DNA from: Streptomyces sp. AA1529
GTDB taxonomy: Bacteria > Actinomycetota > Actinomycetes > Streptomycetales > Streptomycetaceae
Assembly (NCBI RefSeq): GCF_000280905.1
Contig: NZ_ALAP01000008.1
Span: 1-64,000, forward strand
Length of the DNA: 64,000 nucleotides
Direction: 5' to 3'
The position numbers and the translations under genes are program-made. The stretch's first letter is position 1. The number at the start of each line of letters is the position of its first letter. Below, piece after piece: positions 52,956-61,257 of the stretch. The notes below the pieces were generated by a model that worked only from the letters and a program-made list of their open reading frames with translations, was not told where the DNA came from and made no database searches.

Positions 52956-54059
52956 ATGACGACACCCCCGCAGCCGCCGAACCAGCCCCAGGACGGTGGC
53001 GGCTTCGGCCCTCCGTCCGCGGGAGGCTACGGACAGCCGCAGGACGGCGGTCCTGCACAGCCGCAAGGCGGTGGCCAAGGGCAGCCCCAGGGCAATGCCT
53101 ACGGTCAGCCGCAGAGCGGCGGCCAAGGGCAGCCCCAGGGCAATGCCTACGGTCAGCCGCAGGGCGGTGGCCAAGGGCAGCCCCAGGGCGGTGCCTACGG
53201 GCAGCCGCAAGGCGGCGGCTACGGGCAGCCGCAGGGCGGCGGTTTCGGCCAGCCCCCCGGCAATCCCGGCGGCCCCGGGGCTCCGGGCGGCTTCGGCCAG
53301 CCCGGCGGCCAGCCCGGCTTCCCCGCGCCCTACGGAAGCCCGCCGCCGCCCCCGCCGAACCGCAGCAACAAGGTCGTCGGCATCGTCGTGGCCGCCGTGC
53401 TGGTGGTCGCCCTGGCTGTCGCGGGCACGCTGCTGGTGCTCTCGGGCGGATCCGACGACAAGGACGACGCGGCCGACGACAAGGTGAAGCCCGAGAAGTC
53501 CGACTCGGCCTCCGAGGAGCCCACCGACGACTCCTCCTCCCAGGACCCGGCACCGAGCCCGTCGGCTACCACCTACGAGCTGAAGTTCCCGAAGACGCTG
53601 GATGACGGCCAGTACCGCCTCAAGAAGGACCTCAGCGACTCGGTCGACCCCGGACAGCCGGGCGAGGAGGCCCATCTGGGCTCCTACGCCAACCCCTCCG
53701 GCAGCTCCCGGCTGCTGTACGGAGCGGCCACCGGCGAGGACTACGGCAACCCCGAGATGTCCAAGAACCAGATGATGGACGGCATGGAGTCGGGCTCGGC
53801 GATGTCGGTGGCCGTCAAGCGCCGCGACATCACACCCACCGGTGGCGACCCGCTGACCTGCGAGGTACTGGTCAAGTCGCAGGCGGGCCGGAAGCTGACG
53901 ATTCCCGTCTGCGCCTGGAGCGACCCGGGCACCGCCGCCTACGTCGCCAAGGACGCCATCGACACCTACGGAGTCGACCCGAAGAAGGTGGACCTGGAGG
54001 CGTGGGCGGACCGCGTGAACGACATCCGGGACGAGGTCCGCGTCCCGGCCGACGGCTGA
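52956..54059 (+). CDS. Proline/glutamine/glycine-repeat membrane protein
   Basis: A 367-aa protein starting [14 protein letters not shown]. Residues 1-130 are a low-complexity repeat of GQPQG-type units (three exact 16-residue copies in the middle). One membrane helix lies near 145-170 ([24 protein letters not shown]), and an acidic Ser/Asp linker and an extracytoplasmic domain of about 170 residues follow ([17 protein letters not shown], ending [20 protein letters not shown]). The plan is common in Streptomyces for signal or cell-surface proteins of unknown function. A GGAGGG site precedes the ATG. It is followed by a long terminator. Confidence 0.8.
   Translation: MTTPPQPPNQPQDGGGFGPPSAGGYGQPQDGGPAQPQGGGQGQPQGNAYGQPQSGGQGQPQGNAYGQPQGGGQGQPQGGAYGQPQGGGYGQPQGGGFGQPPGNPGGPGAPGGFGQPGGQPGFPAPYGSPPPPPPNRSNKVVGIVVAAVLVVALAVAGTLLVLSGGSDDKDDAADDKVKPEKSDSASEEPTDDSSSQDPAPSPSATTYELKFPKTLDDGQYRLKKDLSDSVDPGQPGEEAHLGSYANPSGSSRLLYGAATGEDYGNPEMSKNQMMDGMESGSAMSVAVKRRDITPTGGDPLTCEVLVKSQAGRKLTIPVCAWSDPGTAAYVAKDAIDTYGVDPKKVDLEAWADRVNDIRDEVRVPADG
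53070..53213 (+). repeat. Tandem DNA repeat, 48-bp unit, three copies
   Basis: Copies at 53070-53117, 53118-53165 and 53166-53213 encode 16-residue units of the pattern GGQGQPQG(N/G)AYGQPQ(S/G). They differ at a few bases. Unequal recombination or slippage could change the length of this N-terminal region. Confidence 0.85.
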
Positions 54060-54106
54060 CCGTCCCGTCCGGCGCCCGGCCGCGCCACGGCCGACGCCCG
54101 GACAGG

Positions 54107-54146
54107 GCTTCGCCCGCCTCTCCGGTGGAAGAGAGGCGGGCGAAGC
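54107..54146. terminator. Bidirectional hairpin between convergent genes
   Basis: A perfect 16-bp stem (54107-54122 with 54131-54146, arm GCTTCGCCCGCCTCTC) with an 8-nt loop separates the repeat-protein gene from the minus-strand TauD gene. Confidence 0.8.
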
Positions 54147-54162
54147 GGTTGCGGGGGGTGGC

Positions 54163-55113
54163 TCAGAACGGCCGGTCGCCGACGATCGCCACCCGCTCGG
54201 CCACCCGGCGGTGCGGCGCGTAGTCGAACAGGGCGTAGTGCTGGGTCGCCCGGTTGTCCCAGAACGCGATGTCGCCGGGCTGCCAGGCGAAGCGCACCTG
54301 GTACTCGGGAACGTGCGCTTGGCGGACCAGTTCGGCCAGCAGCCGGTCGCTCTCCTCGCGCTCCATCCCCACGATGTGGGTGGTGAACGAGGTGTTCACG
54401 AACAGCATCCGGCGGCCGGTCTCCGGGTGGGTGCGCACCACCGGGTGCTCGACCGGCGGGAACTCCTCCTGGAGTTCGGCCAGCCGCTCGGCCGAGGTGA
54501 ACCGTGCGAACCCGGGGATGAAGTCGTGCACCGCGGTGGCCCCGTCGATCCGCTCCCGGATCCGGGTGGGCAGGTTGTCGTAGGCCGCGGCCATGTCCGC
54601 CCACATGGTGTGCCCGCCCAGCGGGGGCACCTCACGCAGTTGGAGCACCGCGCCCAGGGCCGGGCGCTCCCGGAAGGTGACGTCGGTGTGCCACACGTTC
54701 TCGTACGTGGGCCGCGCCGCCGCCCCCTTCTCGAACCGGACGATCTCGTCGCTCGACCCGCGGGCCAGCAGCGGATTGGTCTCCAGGTCGCCCCAGTTCC
54801 GGGCGAAGCCGGCCTGCTGCTCGGGGGTGAGGCCGGCGCCGCGGAAGAAGAGGACCTTCCACTCCAGCAGCGCCCGGTTCAGCTCCTCGCGCAGCGCGGG
54901 GCTCAGCGGACGGGACAGGTCGGCGCCGCGGATCTCCGCGCCGATGACGCGGGTCTGCGGCACGACCTCGATCAGCTCGTAGGGCCGCTCCTCCCAGTCC
55001 TCGGCGAAGGGCCGCAGGATGCGCACGCCTTCGTAGAGGCCCCCTTCGGGGACGCGGGCGTCACGCAGCGCTGCGCTCTGGTCGGGAGTCTGGTCGGGGG
55101 TGGTGATGCTCAT
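54163..55113 (-). CDS. TauD/TfdA-family Fe(II)/2-oxoglutarate dioxygenase
   Basis: A 316-aa dioxygenase. The Fe-binding triad is HTD (H142, D144) plus H292, and Arg 302/303 should bind 2-oxoglutarate. The family covers taurine, sulphonate and butyrobetaine hydroxylases. It is the last, separate gene of the minus-strand carnitine cassette (242 bases after the thioesterase). A role such as hydroxylating gamma-butyrobetaine or another quaternary amine is tempting but unproven. ATG at 55113 has GGAGGATCG upstream. Confidence 0.88.
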   Translation of the reverse strand: MSITTPDQTPDQSAALRDARVPEGGLYEGVRILRPFAEDWEERPYELIEVVPQTRVIGAEIRGADLSRPLSPALREELNRALLEWKVLFFRGAGLTPEQQAGFARNWGDLETNPLLARGSSDEIVRFEKGAAARPTYENVWHTDVTFRERPALGAVLQLREVPPLGGHTMWADMAAAYDNLPTRIRERIDGATAVHDFIPGFARFTSAERLAELQEEFPPVEHPVVRTHPETGRRMLFVNTSFTTHIVGMEREESDRLLAELVRQAHVPEYQVRFAWQPGDIAFWDNRATQHYALFDYAPHRRVAERVAIVGDRPF

Positions 55114-55355
55114 GATCGATCCTCCAGCGGATCCGGTCGAACGCGTGGTGGACGTACCGGCCGCGTCCGCACGCGGCCGTCGTACCCGGCCGCGCGGGCG
55201 CGCGGCCGCCGTCGCTCCCTCCGGGAGCAGGGGTCACACCTAGAGACCGGATCGCTCGCACCCGCGCCGCCACGGGACGCCGTGGCGTCCGAGCGGGGAA
55301 GTGGAGTGCGCGACCATGCCGCTCATTGTGGGATTCGCGCCCCGGATCGTCAACA

Positions 55356-55808
55356 TCACCCGGCGCGGCCGACCGGAGCGACGGCGCGCCCCGCCCACTC
55401 CGGGGGTTCCTCGACGAGCGCGTCCAGGCGGGTGCGGACCGCCTCGGGGAAGGGCGTGCTGCCCTCGGCGCCGACGTGCAGCGCGAACAGCTCGATCGTG
55501 GCGACCGTGTGCTCCCCGACGGACATCTCGTGCGTGAGGCGCAGCTTCTTCCCGGCGGCGCCGAGGACGCGGGTACGCACCGTCAGCGAGGCGCCGTCCG
55601 CGACCTCGTCCAGGTACCGGACATGTGCCTCGACGGTGTAGAGGGAGCAACCGGTGTCCTCCCGGTAGGCCGGCCCCAGACCGACCTCGTCCATCATCGC
55701 GTCGGTGGCGTGGCCGAAGACCAGGACGTAGAAGGCCTCGCTCAGATGGCCGTTGTAGTCGATCCACTCGGGGCGCACGGTCTGCTCGAAGAGCGGGAGC
55801 CGGGTCAT
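55356..55808 (-). CDS. 4HBT-family thioesterase, probable betainyl-CoA thioesterase
   Basis: A 150-aa hotdog-fold thioesterase; the catalytic Asp region is IDYNGHLSEAFY (D17). Its ATG overlaps the carnitine dehydrogenase stop, and in some bacteria the two are fused as one carnitine dehydrogenase/betainyl-CoA thioesterase. With BKACE upstream, hydrolysis of betainyl-CoA to betaine and CoA is the best guess. The call rests on the cassette context. Confidence 0.8.
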   Translation of the reverse strand: MTRLPLFEQTVRPEWIDYNGHLSEAFYVLVFGHATDAMMDEVGLGPAYREDTGCSLYTVEAHVRYLDEVADGASLTVRTRVLGAAGKKLRLTHEMSVGEHTVATIELFALHVGAEGSTPFPEAVRTRLDALVEEPPEWAGRAVAPVGRAG

Positions 55809-56761
55809 GCGGACGCCTCGCCGGGGAGCCGGCCGGTGGCCCGCAGCACGTCGATGACGCCCCGGTCCCGCTCGGCGACCAGGTCGGCGATGCTGCGCCC
55901 GGCGGCGGCCTCCTCGCAGCCCGCCACCATCGCGTCCCGCAGCGCGCGGTCCAGTTCGGGCGCCTCCAGCCTGGTCCACGGCGACTTCAGGGACGGCCCG
56001 AAGTGGTCGAGCATATGGCCCATGCCCCCTTCGCCGCCCGCGAGTGCGAACGTCAGGCAGGGACCCATGAACGCCCAGCGCAGCCCGGGGCCCTCGGTGA
56101 TCGAGTCGTCGATCTCCCGCACCGTCGCCTCGCCGTTGGCGACCATGTGCAGCGCCTCCCGCCACAGCGCCTCCTGCAGCCGGTTGGCGATGAAACCGGG
56201 CAGCTCCCGCTCCATCGTGATCACCGACTTGCCGGCCGCCTCGTAGAACCGCGACGCCCACTCGACGGCCGACCGGTCGGTGCGCTCGCCGCCGACCACC
56301 TCCACCAGCGGGATCAGATAGGGCGGGTTGAACGGGTGGCCCACCAGCAGCCGCTCGGGATGTGCAGCCTCGGTCTGCATGTCGGTCATCGGGTAGCCCG
56401 ACGTGGAGGAGGCGATGACGACGCCCTCGGGCGTCGCCGCGTCCAGCTCGGCCAGCAGGCCGCGCTTGAGCTCCAGCTTCTCCGGTGCGCTCTCCTGCAC
56501 GAACTGCGCGTCCGCGCAGGCTTCTTCGAGGGTGGCGGCGAACCGGAGCCGCTCCGGGGAGGCGCCCTCGGCGAGGCCCAGCCGGGTGAGCGCGGGCCAG
56601 GCGGCGTCCACCAGGCGGCGCAGCTTCTCGGGTGCGTCGGGCGCGGGGTCCCAGGCGGTCACGTCGTAGCCGCGCGCGAGGAAGTGCGCGACCCAGCCGC
56701 CGCCTATGACGCCGGCGCCGACGCACGTCACACGGGACACGTCGGTCGGAGGGGTGCTCAT
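55805..56761 (-). CDS. lcdH: L-carnitine dehydrogenase (3-hydroxyacyl-CoA dehydrogenase family)
   Basis: A 318-aa NAD-dependent dehydrogenase. The Rossmann loop is VGAGVIGGGWVAHFLARGYD (from residue 14), the SSTSGYPMTDMQTEA block follows, and the catalytic His lies in the VGHPFNPPYLIPLVEVVGG stretch. The C-terminal helical domain has LPGFIANRLQEALWREAL. L-carnitine dehydrogenases oxidise L-carnitine to 3-dehydrocarnitine, the substrate of the neighbouring BKACE. ATG at 56761 starts MSTPPTDVSRV. It overlaps the thioesterase gene. Confidence 0.88.
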   Translation of the reverse strand: MSTPPTDVSRVTCVGAGVIGGGWVAHFLARGYDVTAWDPAPDAPEKLRRLVDAAWPALTRLGLAEGASPERLRFAATLEEACADAQFVQESAPEKLELKRGLLAELDAATPEGVVIASSTSGYPMTDMQTEAAHPERLLVGHPFNPPYLIPLVEVVGGERTDRSAVEWASRFYEAAGKSVITMERELPGFIANRLQEALWREALHMVANGEATVREIDDSITEGPGLRWAFMGPCLTFALAGGEGGMGHMLDHFGPSLKSPWTRLEAPELDRALRDAMVAGCEEAAAGRSIADLVAERDRGVIDVLRATGRLPGEASA

Positions 56762-56876
56762 CAGGGTGCTCCTTGGGGGTGGGGAGGAGGTTCGGCGGGG
56801 CCGCCGTCGGGGAGGGGTCCGCCGGTGCGGGAGGGGCGGGCGGAATCCGCCGGCGCCGGGGAGGTGGTGCGACCGC

Positions 56877-57773
56877 TCAGGCGGTGCGGGGCTTGAGCCC
56901 CAGCCGGGCCCGGGCCTCGTCGGGGGAGGCGACCGTGGCGCCGAGGGACTCGGTGATCTGCACGGCACGTTCCACGAGCTGCCCGTTGGTCGCCTTGACC
57001 CCGCGGCTCAGGTAGAGGTTGTCCTCCAGCCCGACCCGCACGTTCCCGCCGAGCAGGATCGACTGCGCGACCCACGGCATCTGCATCCGGCCCAGTGCGA
57101 AGGAGGCCCACTGCGCGTTCGGCGGCAGGAAGTTGACCATGGACTGGAGCACGCCCGGGTCGGCCGGTGCGCCCCACGGGATGCCCATGCACAGCTGGAA
57201 GAGGGTCGGCTGGTCCAGCAGCCCCTCCTCCAGCAGCTGCTTGGCGAACCAGAGCTGCCCGGTGTCGAAGATCTCCAGCTCCGGCTTGACGCCGAGCTCC
57301 TGGATCCGGCGCGCACCCTTGCGCAGCATCTCCGTGGTGGAGATGTAGAGCTGGTCGCCGAAGTTGAGCGACCCGCAGTCCAGGGTGCAGATGTCCGGCA
57401 GCAGGTCCTCCACGTGCGGCAGCCGGTCCAGGCCGCCCACCAGGTCCGTACCGTCCAGCGCGCCCTTCTCCAGCGGCTGGTCGGCGTCGAGCACCAGGTC
57501 GCCGCCCATCCCGGCGGTCAGGTTGATGACGACGTCGGTACCGGTCTCCTTGATCCGCTCCAGCACCTCGCGGTACAGCTTCCGGTCCCGCGAGGGCGCA
57601 CCGGTCTGCGGGTCGCGGACGTGGATGTGCACGACGGCGGCGCCGGCCTCGGCGGCCTCGACCGCCGAGGCGGCTATCTGCTCGGGGGTGACGGGCACGT
57701 GCGGGCTGCGCCCGACGGTGTCACCGGCGCCGGTGAGGGCGGCGGTGATGATGACGTTCTCGGTGATGGGCAC
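56877..57773 (-). CDS. BKACE-family beta-keto acid cleavage enzyme, probable dehydrocarnitine cleaving
   Basis: A 298-aa Zn-dependent TIM-barrel protein of the DUF849/BKACE family. [14 protein letters not shown] supplies the Zn ligands (H49, H51), and [16 protein letters not shown] and SLNFGD follow. The family cleaves beta-keto acids with acetyl-CoA; in carnitine catabolism it turns 3-dehydrocarnitine into acetoacetate and betainyl-CoA. GTG at 57773 follows GGAGGTATC. Its leader contains a CAGACA-type hexamer microsatellite. It lies between the regulator and the dehydrogenase. Confidence 0.88.
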   Translation of the reverse strand: MPITENVIITAALTGAGDTVGRSPHVPVTPEQIAASAVEAAEAGAAVVHIHVRDPQTGAPSRDRKLYREVLERIKETGTDVVINLTAGMGGDLVLDADQPLEKGALDGTDLVGGLDRLPHVEDLLPDICTLDCGSLNFGDQLYISTTEMLRKGARRIQELGVKPELEIFDTGQLWFAKQLLEEGLLDQPTLFQLCMGIPWGAPADPGVLQSMVNFLPPNAQWASFALGRMQMPWVAQSILLGGNVRVGLEDNLYLSRGVKATNGQLVERAVQITESLGATVASPDEARARLGLKPRTA

Positions 57774-57863
57774 GGTGATACCTCCGGGGGGAAGGGCGGG
57801 TCTGTCTATGTCTGTGTCTGTGTCTGTCGGCGTCGGTCGGCGTCGGCCGCGGGCCGGGTGTCG

Positions 57864-58793
57864 TCAGTCGGCGGTCGGGGCGAGCAGTTCGGTGCGTACG
57901 TACGCGAGCAGCGCCGCGTGCATGTCGTCCGGGCCGGTCCCGTCCTCGGCGCCGGCGGCGCTGGCCAGCACCTGCGAGGCCAGCCCGTCGACGAGGGCGG
58001 TGAGCCGCAGCGCGCTGGACTCGGGGTCGACGCTGCGGAAGACGCCCTGCGCGATGCCGCGCCGTACGACGTCGGCGACGGTGCTGCGCCACTGCCGGTA
58101 GTACTCGACGTGCAGCCGTCCGATGGCGGTGGAGCGCGCCGCCTCGGCCCACAGGTCCAGCCACACCAGCCACTGGCGTCGCTGCTGTTCGGTCCGCGGG
58201 GTCTGCAGGGCGAGGAGTTCGGCCAGTTCGGCGGCGGCGTCCTCGGTGGCCCCGGTCTCGGAGATCCGGGTCGCGCGGCTGGCGGTGTCCTCGTCCATGC
58301 ACCAGCGCACCGCCGCCTCCAGCAGTTCGGCGCGGCCGGGGAAGTGGTAGTGGATCGCGGCGGTGCTGGTGTCGCAGGCGGCGGCGATGTCGGCCACCCG
58401 TACGGCGTGGAAGCCGTGTTCCGCGATCAGCCGCACCGTCTCGCGCACGATCTGCAGCGGTCGTCCGGCGGCCGGGAGCACGGCGGTCCGTGTCCCGCCG
58501 CCGGGAGCCGGTGCGGCGCTCGGGGGCTTCGGTGCGTCGGGCGCGGTGACCGCGGCGCCGCCGGAGCCCAGCAGCCAGCCGGCGTCGACCCGGCCCGCGT
58601 CGGCGATCCGGGCCAGCTCGGCCACGGTGAAGCGGCGCGAGCCGCCGAGCGAGCGGGAGAGCTTCGAGGGGTCCATCACGATGCGCCGGGCGAACTCCCG
58701 CTGGCTGCATCCGGTGGCTTCGAGGACCTCGCGGACGCGCTCGGCGATCTCGCCCGCACCGTCCTGGATCCGGTCGCCCGCTGTGTTCGGCAT
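57864..58793 (-). CDS. XRE-TetR fusion regulator of the carnitine cassette
   Basis: A 309-aa protein with two DNA-binding domains. Residues about 20-75 are an XRE-type HTH (VREVLEATGCSQREFARRI, DPSKLSRSLGGSRRFT). Residues about 113-160 are a TetR HTH (IVRETVRLIAEHGFHAVRVA, DIAAACDTSTAAIHYHFPGRA) with a TetR helical C-domain after it. A Pro/Ala linker joins them. ATG at 58793 is used. It is the first gene of the minus-strand set and 90 bases before BKACE, so it most likely controls the operon in response to a carnitine-pathway metabolite. The double HTH is uncommon. Confidence 0.85.
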   Translation of the reverse strand: MPNTAGDRIQDGAGEIAERVREVLEATGCSQREFARRIVMDPSKLSRSLGGSRRFTVAELARIADAGRVDAGWLLGSGGAAVTAPDAPKPPSAAPAPGGGTRTAVLPAAGRPLQIVRETVRLIAEHGFHAVRVADIAAACDTSTAAIHYHFPGRAELLEAAVRWCMDEDTASRATRISETGATEDAAAELAELLALQTPRTEQQRRQWLVWLDLWAEAARSTAIGRLHVEYYRQWRSTVADVVRRGIAQGVFRSVDPESSALRLTALVDGLASQVLASAAGAEDGTGPDDMHAALLAYVRTELLAPTAD

Positions 58794-58873
58794 GCGGGCC
58801 ACCGTACGAGAGTGTTGAGATAACCGCAATGAGCGGTGTGCTTTTCGCTCGGTTCTATTCCGATATTTCTGGG

Positions 58874-58915
58874 TGTTGCGCCTACTGACTGATGCATAAG
58901 TCAGTAGGCGCAACA
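58874..58915. terminator. 17-bp perfect inverted repeat (terminator or operator)
   Basis: TGTTGCGCCTACTGACT (58874-58890) and its exact reverse complement (58899-58915) flank an 8-nt loop. It starts 2 bases after the stop codon of the minus-strand DUF2798 gene, which favours a terminator for that gene. It also lies 80 bp upstream of the XRE-TetR gene, so a role as operator is possible. Confidence 0.7.
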
Positions 58916-58917
58916 GG

Positions 58918-59178
58918 TCATCGCCGCGGCGCGGGCGAGGGGGCCGCCGCGCCGCTCAGCCGGGCGTTCGTCCGGAGCAGTGCCGGTATCAGGGCGTAGG
59001 TGGCGACCGGTACGACGATCAGCGTGAGGATCAGCGTCCGCACCGGGAGCGGCAGGGTCGCGGTGGGCGGTCCGAGCACTCCGAGGGTGACGGTGATGGT
59101 CGGGTAGACGGCGAGCCAGGTGATCAGTGCCCGGCGGTGCGTGGACGGAGCGGATGCGGGCGGGGGAGTGACGGACAT
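58918..59178 (-). CDS. DUF2798-like small two-helix membrane protein
   Basis: An 86-aa protein with two predicted membrane helices (ALITWLAVYPTITVTLGVLG and LILTLIVVPVATYALIPALL), similar to DUF2798. ATG at 59178 is preceded by GGAGGAAG. It is divergent from the TetR gene at 59.3 kb with two near-identical palindromes between them, so it is the probable target of that repressor. Function is unknown; related proteins are often controlled by TetR repressors. Confidence 0.82.
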   Translation of the reverse strand: MSVTPPPASAPSTHRRALITWLAVYPTITVTLGVLGPPTATLPLPVRTLILTLIVVPVATYALIPALLRTNARLSGAAAPSPAPRR

Positions 59179-59239
59179 GCTTCCTCCTGGGCGCGAGAGA
59201 GGGCTGGAGCGGGACGGCGGGGTCCGGGCGGACCAGAAT

Positions 59240-59299
59240 TCCAACCGTCTGGTTGGAGTTTGGCACCCCGGGCCTCCGGTGTCCAACCATTTGGTTGGA
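59240..59299. promoter_or_regulatory. Twin 18-bp palindromic operators between DUF2798 and TetR genes
   Basis: TCCAACCGTCTGGTTGGA (59240-59257) and TCCAACCATTTGGTTGGA (59282-59299) share outer arms TCCAACC/GGTTGGA exactly; their centres are 42 bp apart, four helical turns. They lie in the divergent promoter region, the classic TetR arrangement. Confidence 0.9.
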
Positions 59300-59320
59300 G
59301 TTCTCGGTTAGGCTGTCCCC

Positions 59321-59980
59321 ATGGCCTGGGACACCGCACGCACCAAGCAGCGCCTCCTCGACGCGGCCGTGGAGGAATTCGCCGCATGCGGCCCCGAAGG
59401 CGCCCGCATCGCCCGGATCGCGGCCCGGGCCGCGATCAACAAGGAGCGCATCTACCAGTACTTCGGCAGCAAGGAGCAGCTGTTCGTCGCCGTGCTGCGG
59501 AGCGAACTGGAGCGGGTGGCGGCCGCCGTGCCGCTCGACGGCGACCAGGCCGCCGATCTGGGCGACTACGCGGGCCGGCTCTTCGACTACCACCGCGACC
59601 ACCCGCATCTGGCCCGGCTGCTTGCCTGGGAGGGACTCCAGTACCAGGACCGGGTGGTCTCCGAGGCCGAACGCACCGGGCGCTACCGGGAGAAGGCCGC
59701 GGCCCTCGCCGAGGCCCAGCGCGCGGGCGCGCTGACCACCGGCGCCGCACCCGGCGCCCTCACCCACGCCGTCATCGCGCTGACGGCGTCCTTCTTCACC
59801 CTTCCGCAGGTGGCCCGCATGCTCGTCCCCGGGGACGGCGGTGCGGACGGAGCCGACGACGTGGGGGGAACCGCCGGAGGAGACGCCGCCGAAGGAGCGG
59901 CCGACCCCGACCCCTACCCCGGCGCCGCGCAGCGCGCCGCGCTGGTCGCGGTGGTGCGGCTGATGGCGGGGCAGGGCTGA
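59321..59980 (+). CDS. TetR-family repressor, divergent from the DUF2798 gene
   Basis: A 219-aa TetR repressor. The HTH is RLLDAAVEEFAACGPEGARI plus IAARAAINKERIYQYFGSKE (residues 11-49). A helical C-domain follows, with a Gly/Asp/Ala-rich disordered stretch at 172-200. No Shine-Dalgarno is visible; TAGGCT at 59309-59314 would start the transcript at or next to the ATG (59321), so the mRNA is probably leaderless. It probably regulates itself and the DUF2798 gene through the twin palindromes. Confidence 0.88.
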   Translation: MAWDTARTKQRLLDAAVEEFAACGPEGARIARIAARAAINKERIYQYFGSKEQLFVAVLRSELERVAAAVPLDGDQAADLGDYAGRLFDYHRDHPHLARLLAWEGLQYQDRVVSEAERTGRYREKAAALAEAQRAGALTTGAAPGALTHAVIALTASFFTLPQVARMLVPGDGGADGADDVGGTAGGDAAEGAADPDPYPGAAQRAALVAVVRLMAGQG

Positions 59981-60008
59981 GCGGCCCCGCGGAGCGCCCG
60001 GCCGGCCG

Positions 60009-61151
60009 TCAGGCCCCGGACGGGTAGCGGGCCGAGAGCGCCCGGACGGCGTCGACCATGGCGGCGCGCAGTGCGGGCGGCCCCACCACCTCCGCCTCGG
60101 CACCCAGGCCGAGCAGATCGGAGACGGCGACCGGCTGCGATTCCACGGCCAGCTCGACCTCCACCCATCCGTCCGCGTCGGGCGGTCCCGCCCGCTCCAG
60201 CGCACGCTCACCGGATGCGCCGAACTTCGCCGGGAGCAGCCGCAGACCCGCGGGGGAGAGCCGGACCAGGGCGGTGTACCGGCGGAGCAGCTCCTCCAGC
60301 CGGCGGGCCGACGCCTCCCAGGAGGCGGCCAGGTCGAAGCCCGCAGGCCGCTCGAAGACATCGTCGCCGAGTGCGGCCTCCAGCAGCCGGGAGATCCGGT
60401 AGGTGCGCACGTTCCCCGGCAAACCGCCCTCGTCGGCTGTGCCGCCGTCCGCGGTGCCCCGGGCCGGGCTTCCGCCGTCCGCGGGTCCCGCCCCTGCGGC
60501 TGCCTCCCTGCCCGCGGCCACCCGCTCTCCGTCCGGCTCCCCGACCGGCTCGGTGTCCGGCTCGGTGTCCGGCTCGGTGTCCGGCTCGGCGGTCACCGCC
60601 ACCGCGTACCAGATGCCGCCCTTGAGGACGATGCCCAGCGGGCGCAGCGTGCGCCGTGCCTCGCCGCGCCAGCGCCGGTAGCGCACCCGCAGCTCCCGCT
60701 GTTCCCACACGGAGCGGGCGACCGTCGGCAGGAACGGCACCGGGTCCGGGTCCCGGAACCAGGCGGGCGCGTCCAGGTGGAACCGGTCCTGGACCAGCCG
60801 GCTGTGCTCGGCGAGCGGTGCGGGGAGCGCGGCGCGCACCTTGAGCTGCGCGGTCGCCAGCACGGCTCCGAGCCCCAGTTCCCGCACCGGGCCCGGGAGT
60901 CCGGAAAGGAAGAGGGAGCCCGCCTCGGAGCCGGTCAGTCCGGTGAGCCGGGTGCGGTACCCGGCCAGCAGGCGGAAGCCGCCCGCCGGGCCGCGGTCGG
61001 CGTGCACGGGGACGCCCGCGCCGCTGAGCGCCTCGATGTCCCGGTAGACGGTGCGCACGGAGACATCCAGCTCGGTGGCGAGTTCGGGTGCCGTCATCCG
61101 GCCGCGGTTCTGCAGCAGGAGGAGCAGCGAGAGAAGCCGGTCGGCGCGCAT
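60009..61151 (-). CDS. HTH-WYL transcriptional regulator (YafY/DeoR-like)
   Basis: A 380-aa regulator. The N-terminal HTH (RADRLLSLLLLLQNRGRMTA, PELATELDVSVRTVYRDIEAL) is followed by a wing and a WYL-type sensor domain (LRVRYRRWRGEARRTLRPLG, GIWYAVAVTAEPD) with a C-terminal WCX part. A segment of about 65 residues (residues about 190-255) is inserted in the WYL part; it starts with EPDTEPDTEPDTEP and is otherwise acidic and Gly-rich. It is divergent from the DUF3224 gene with a perfect dyad between them. ATG at 61151 is taken; ATG at 61160 is possible. Confidence 0.88.
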   Translation of the reverse strand: MRADRLLSLLLLLQNRGRMTAPELATELDVSVRTVYRDIEALSGAGVPVHADRGPAGGFRLLAGYRTRLTGLTGSEAGSLFLSGLPGPVRELGLGAVLATAQLKVRAALPAPLAEHSRLVQDRFHLDAPAWFRDPDPVPFLPTVARSVWEQRELRVRYRRWRGEARRTLRPLGIVLKGGIWYAVAVTAEPDTEPDTEPDTEPVGEPDGERVAAGREAAAGAGPADGGSPARGTADGGTADEGGLPGNVRTYRISRLLEAALGDDVFERPAGFDLAASWEASARRLEELLRRYTALVRLSPAGLRLLPAKFGASGERALERAGPPDADGWVEVELAVESQPVAVSDLLGLGAEAEVVGPPALRAAMVDAVRALSARYPSGA

Positions 61152-61180
61152 GCGGCACATTCTCCCGCTGCCGGTTCCGG

Positions 61181-61203
61181 TACCTGACACAAGATGTCAG
61201 GTA
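61181..61203. promoter_or_regulatory. Operator palindrome for the WYL regulator/DUF3224 pair
   Basis: TACCTGACA-N5-TGTCAGGTA, a perfect 9-bp-arm dyad, is 30 bp upstream of the WYL regulator and 55 bp upstream of the DUF3224 gene. Its placement fits autoregulation and control of the divergent gene. Confidence 0.8.
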
Positions 61204-61257
61204 CGGCCGCCAGGATGACCGGACACCGAGCACCACCGTCCACCGAAAGGCTTTCTC

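Noticed and set aside
53049..53240. CRISPR-like repeats
   Set aside because: The repeats are contiguous, in frame with a gene and encode GQPQG units; there are no spacers.
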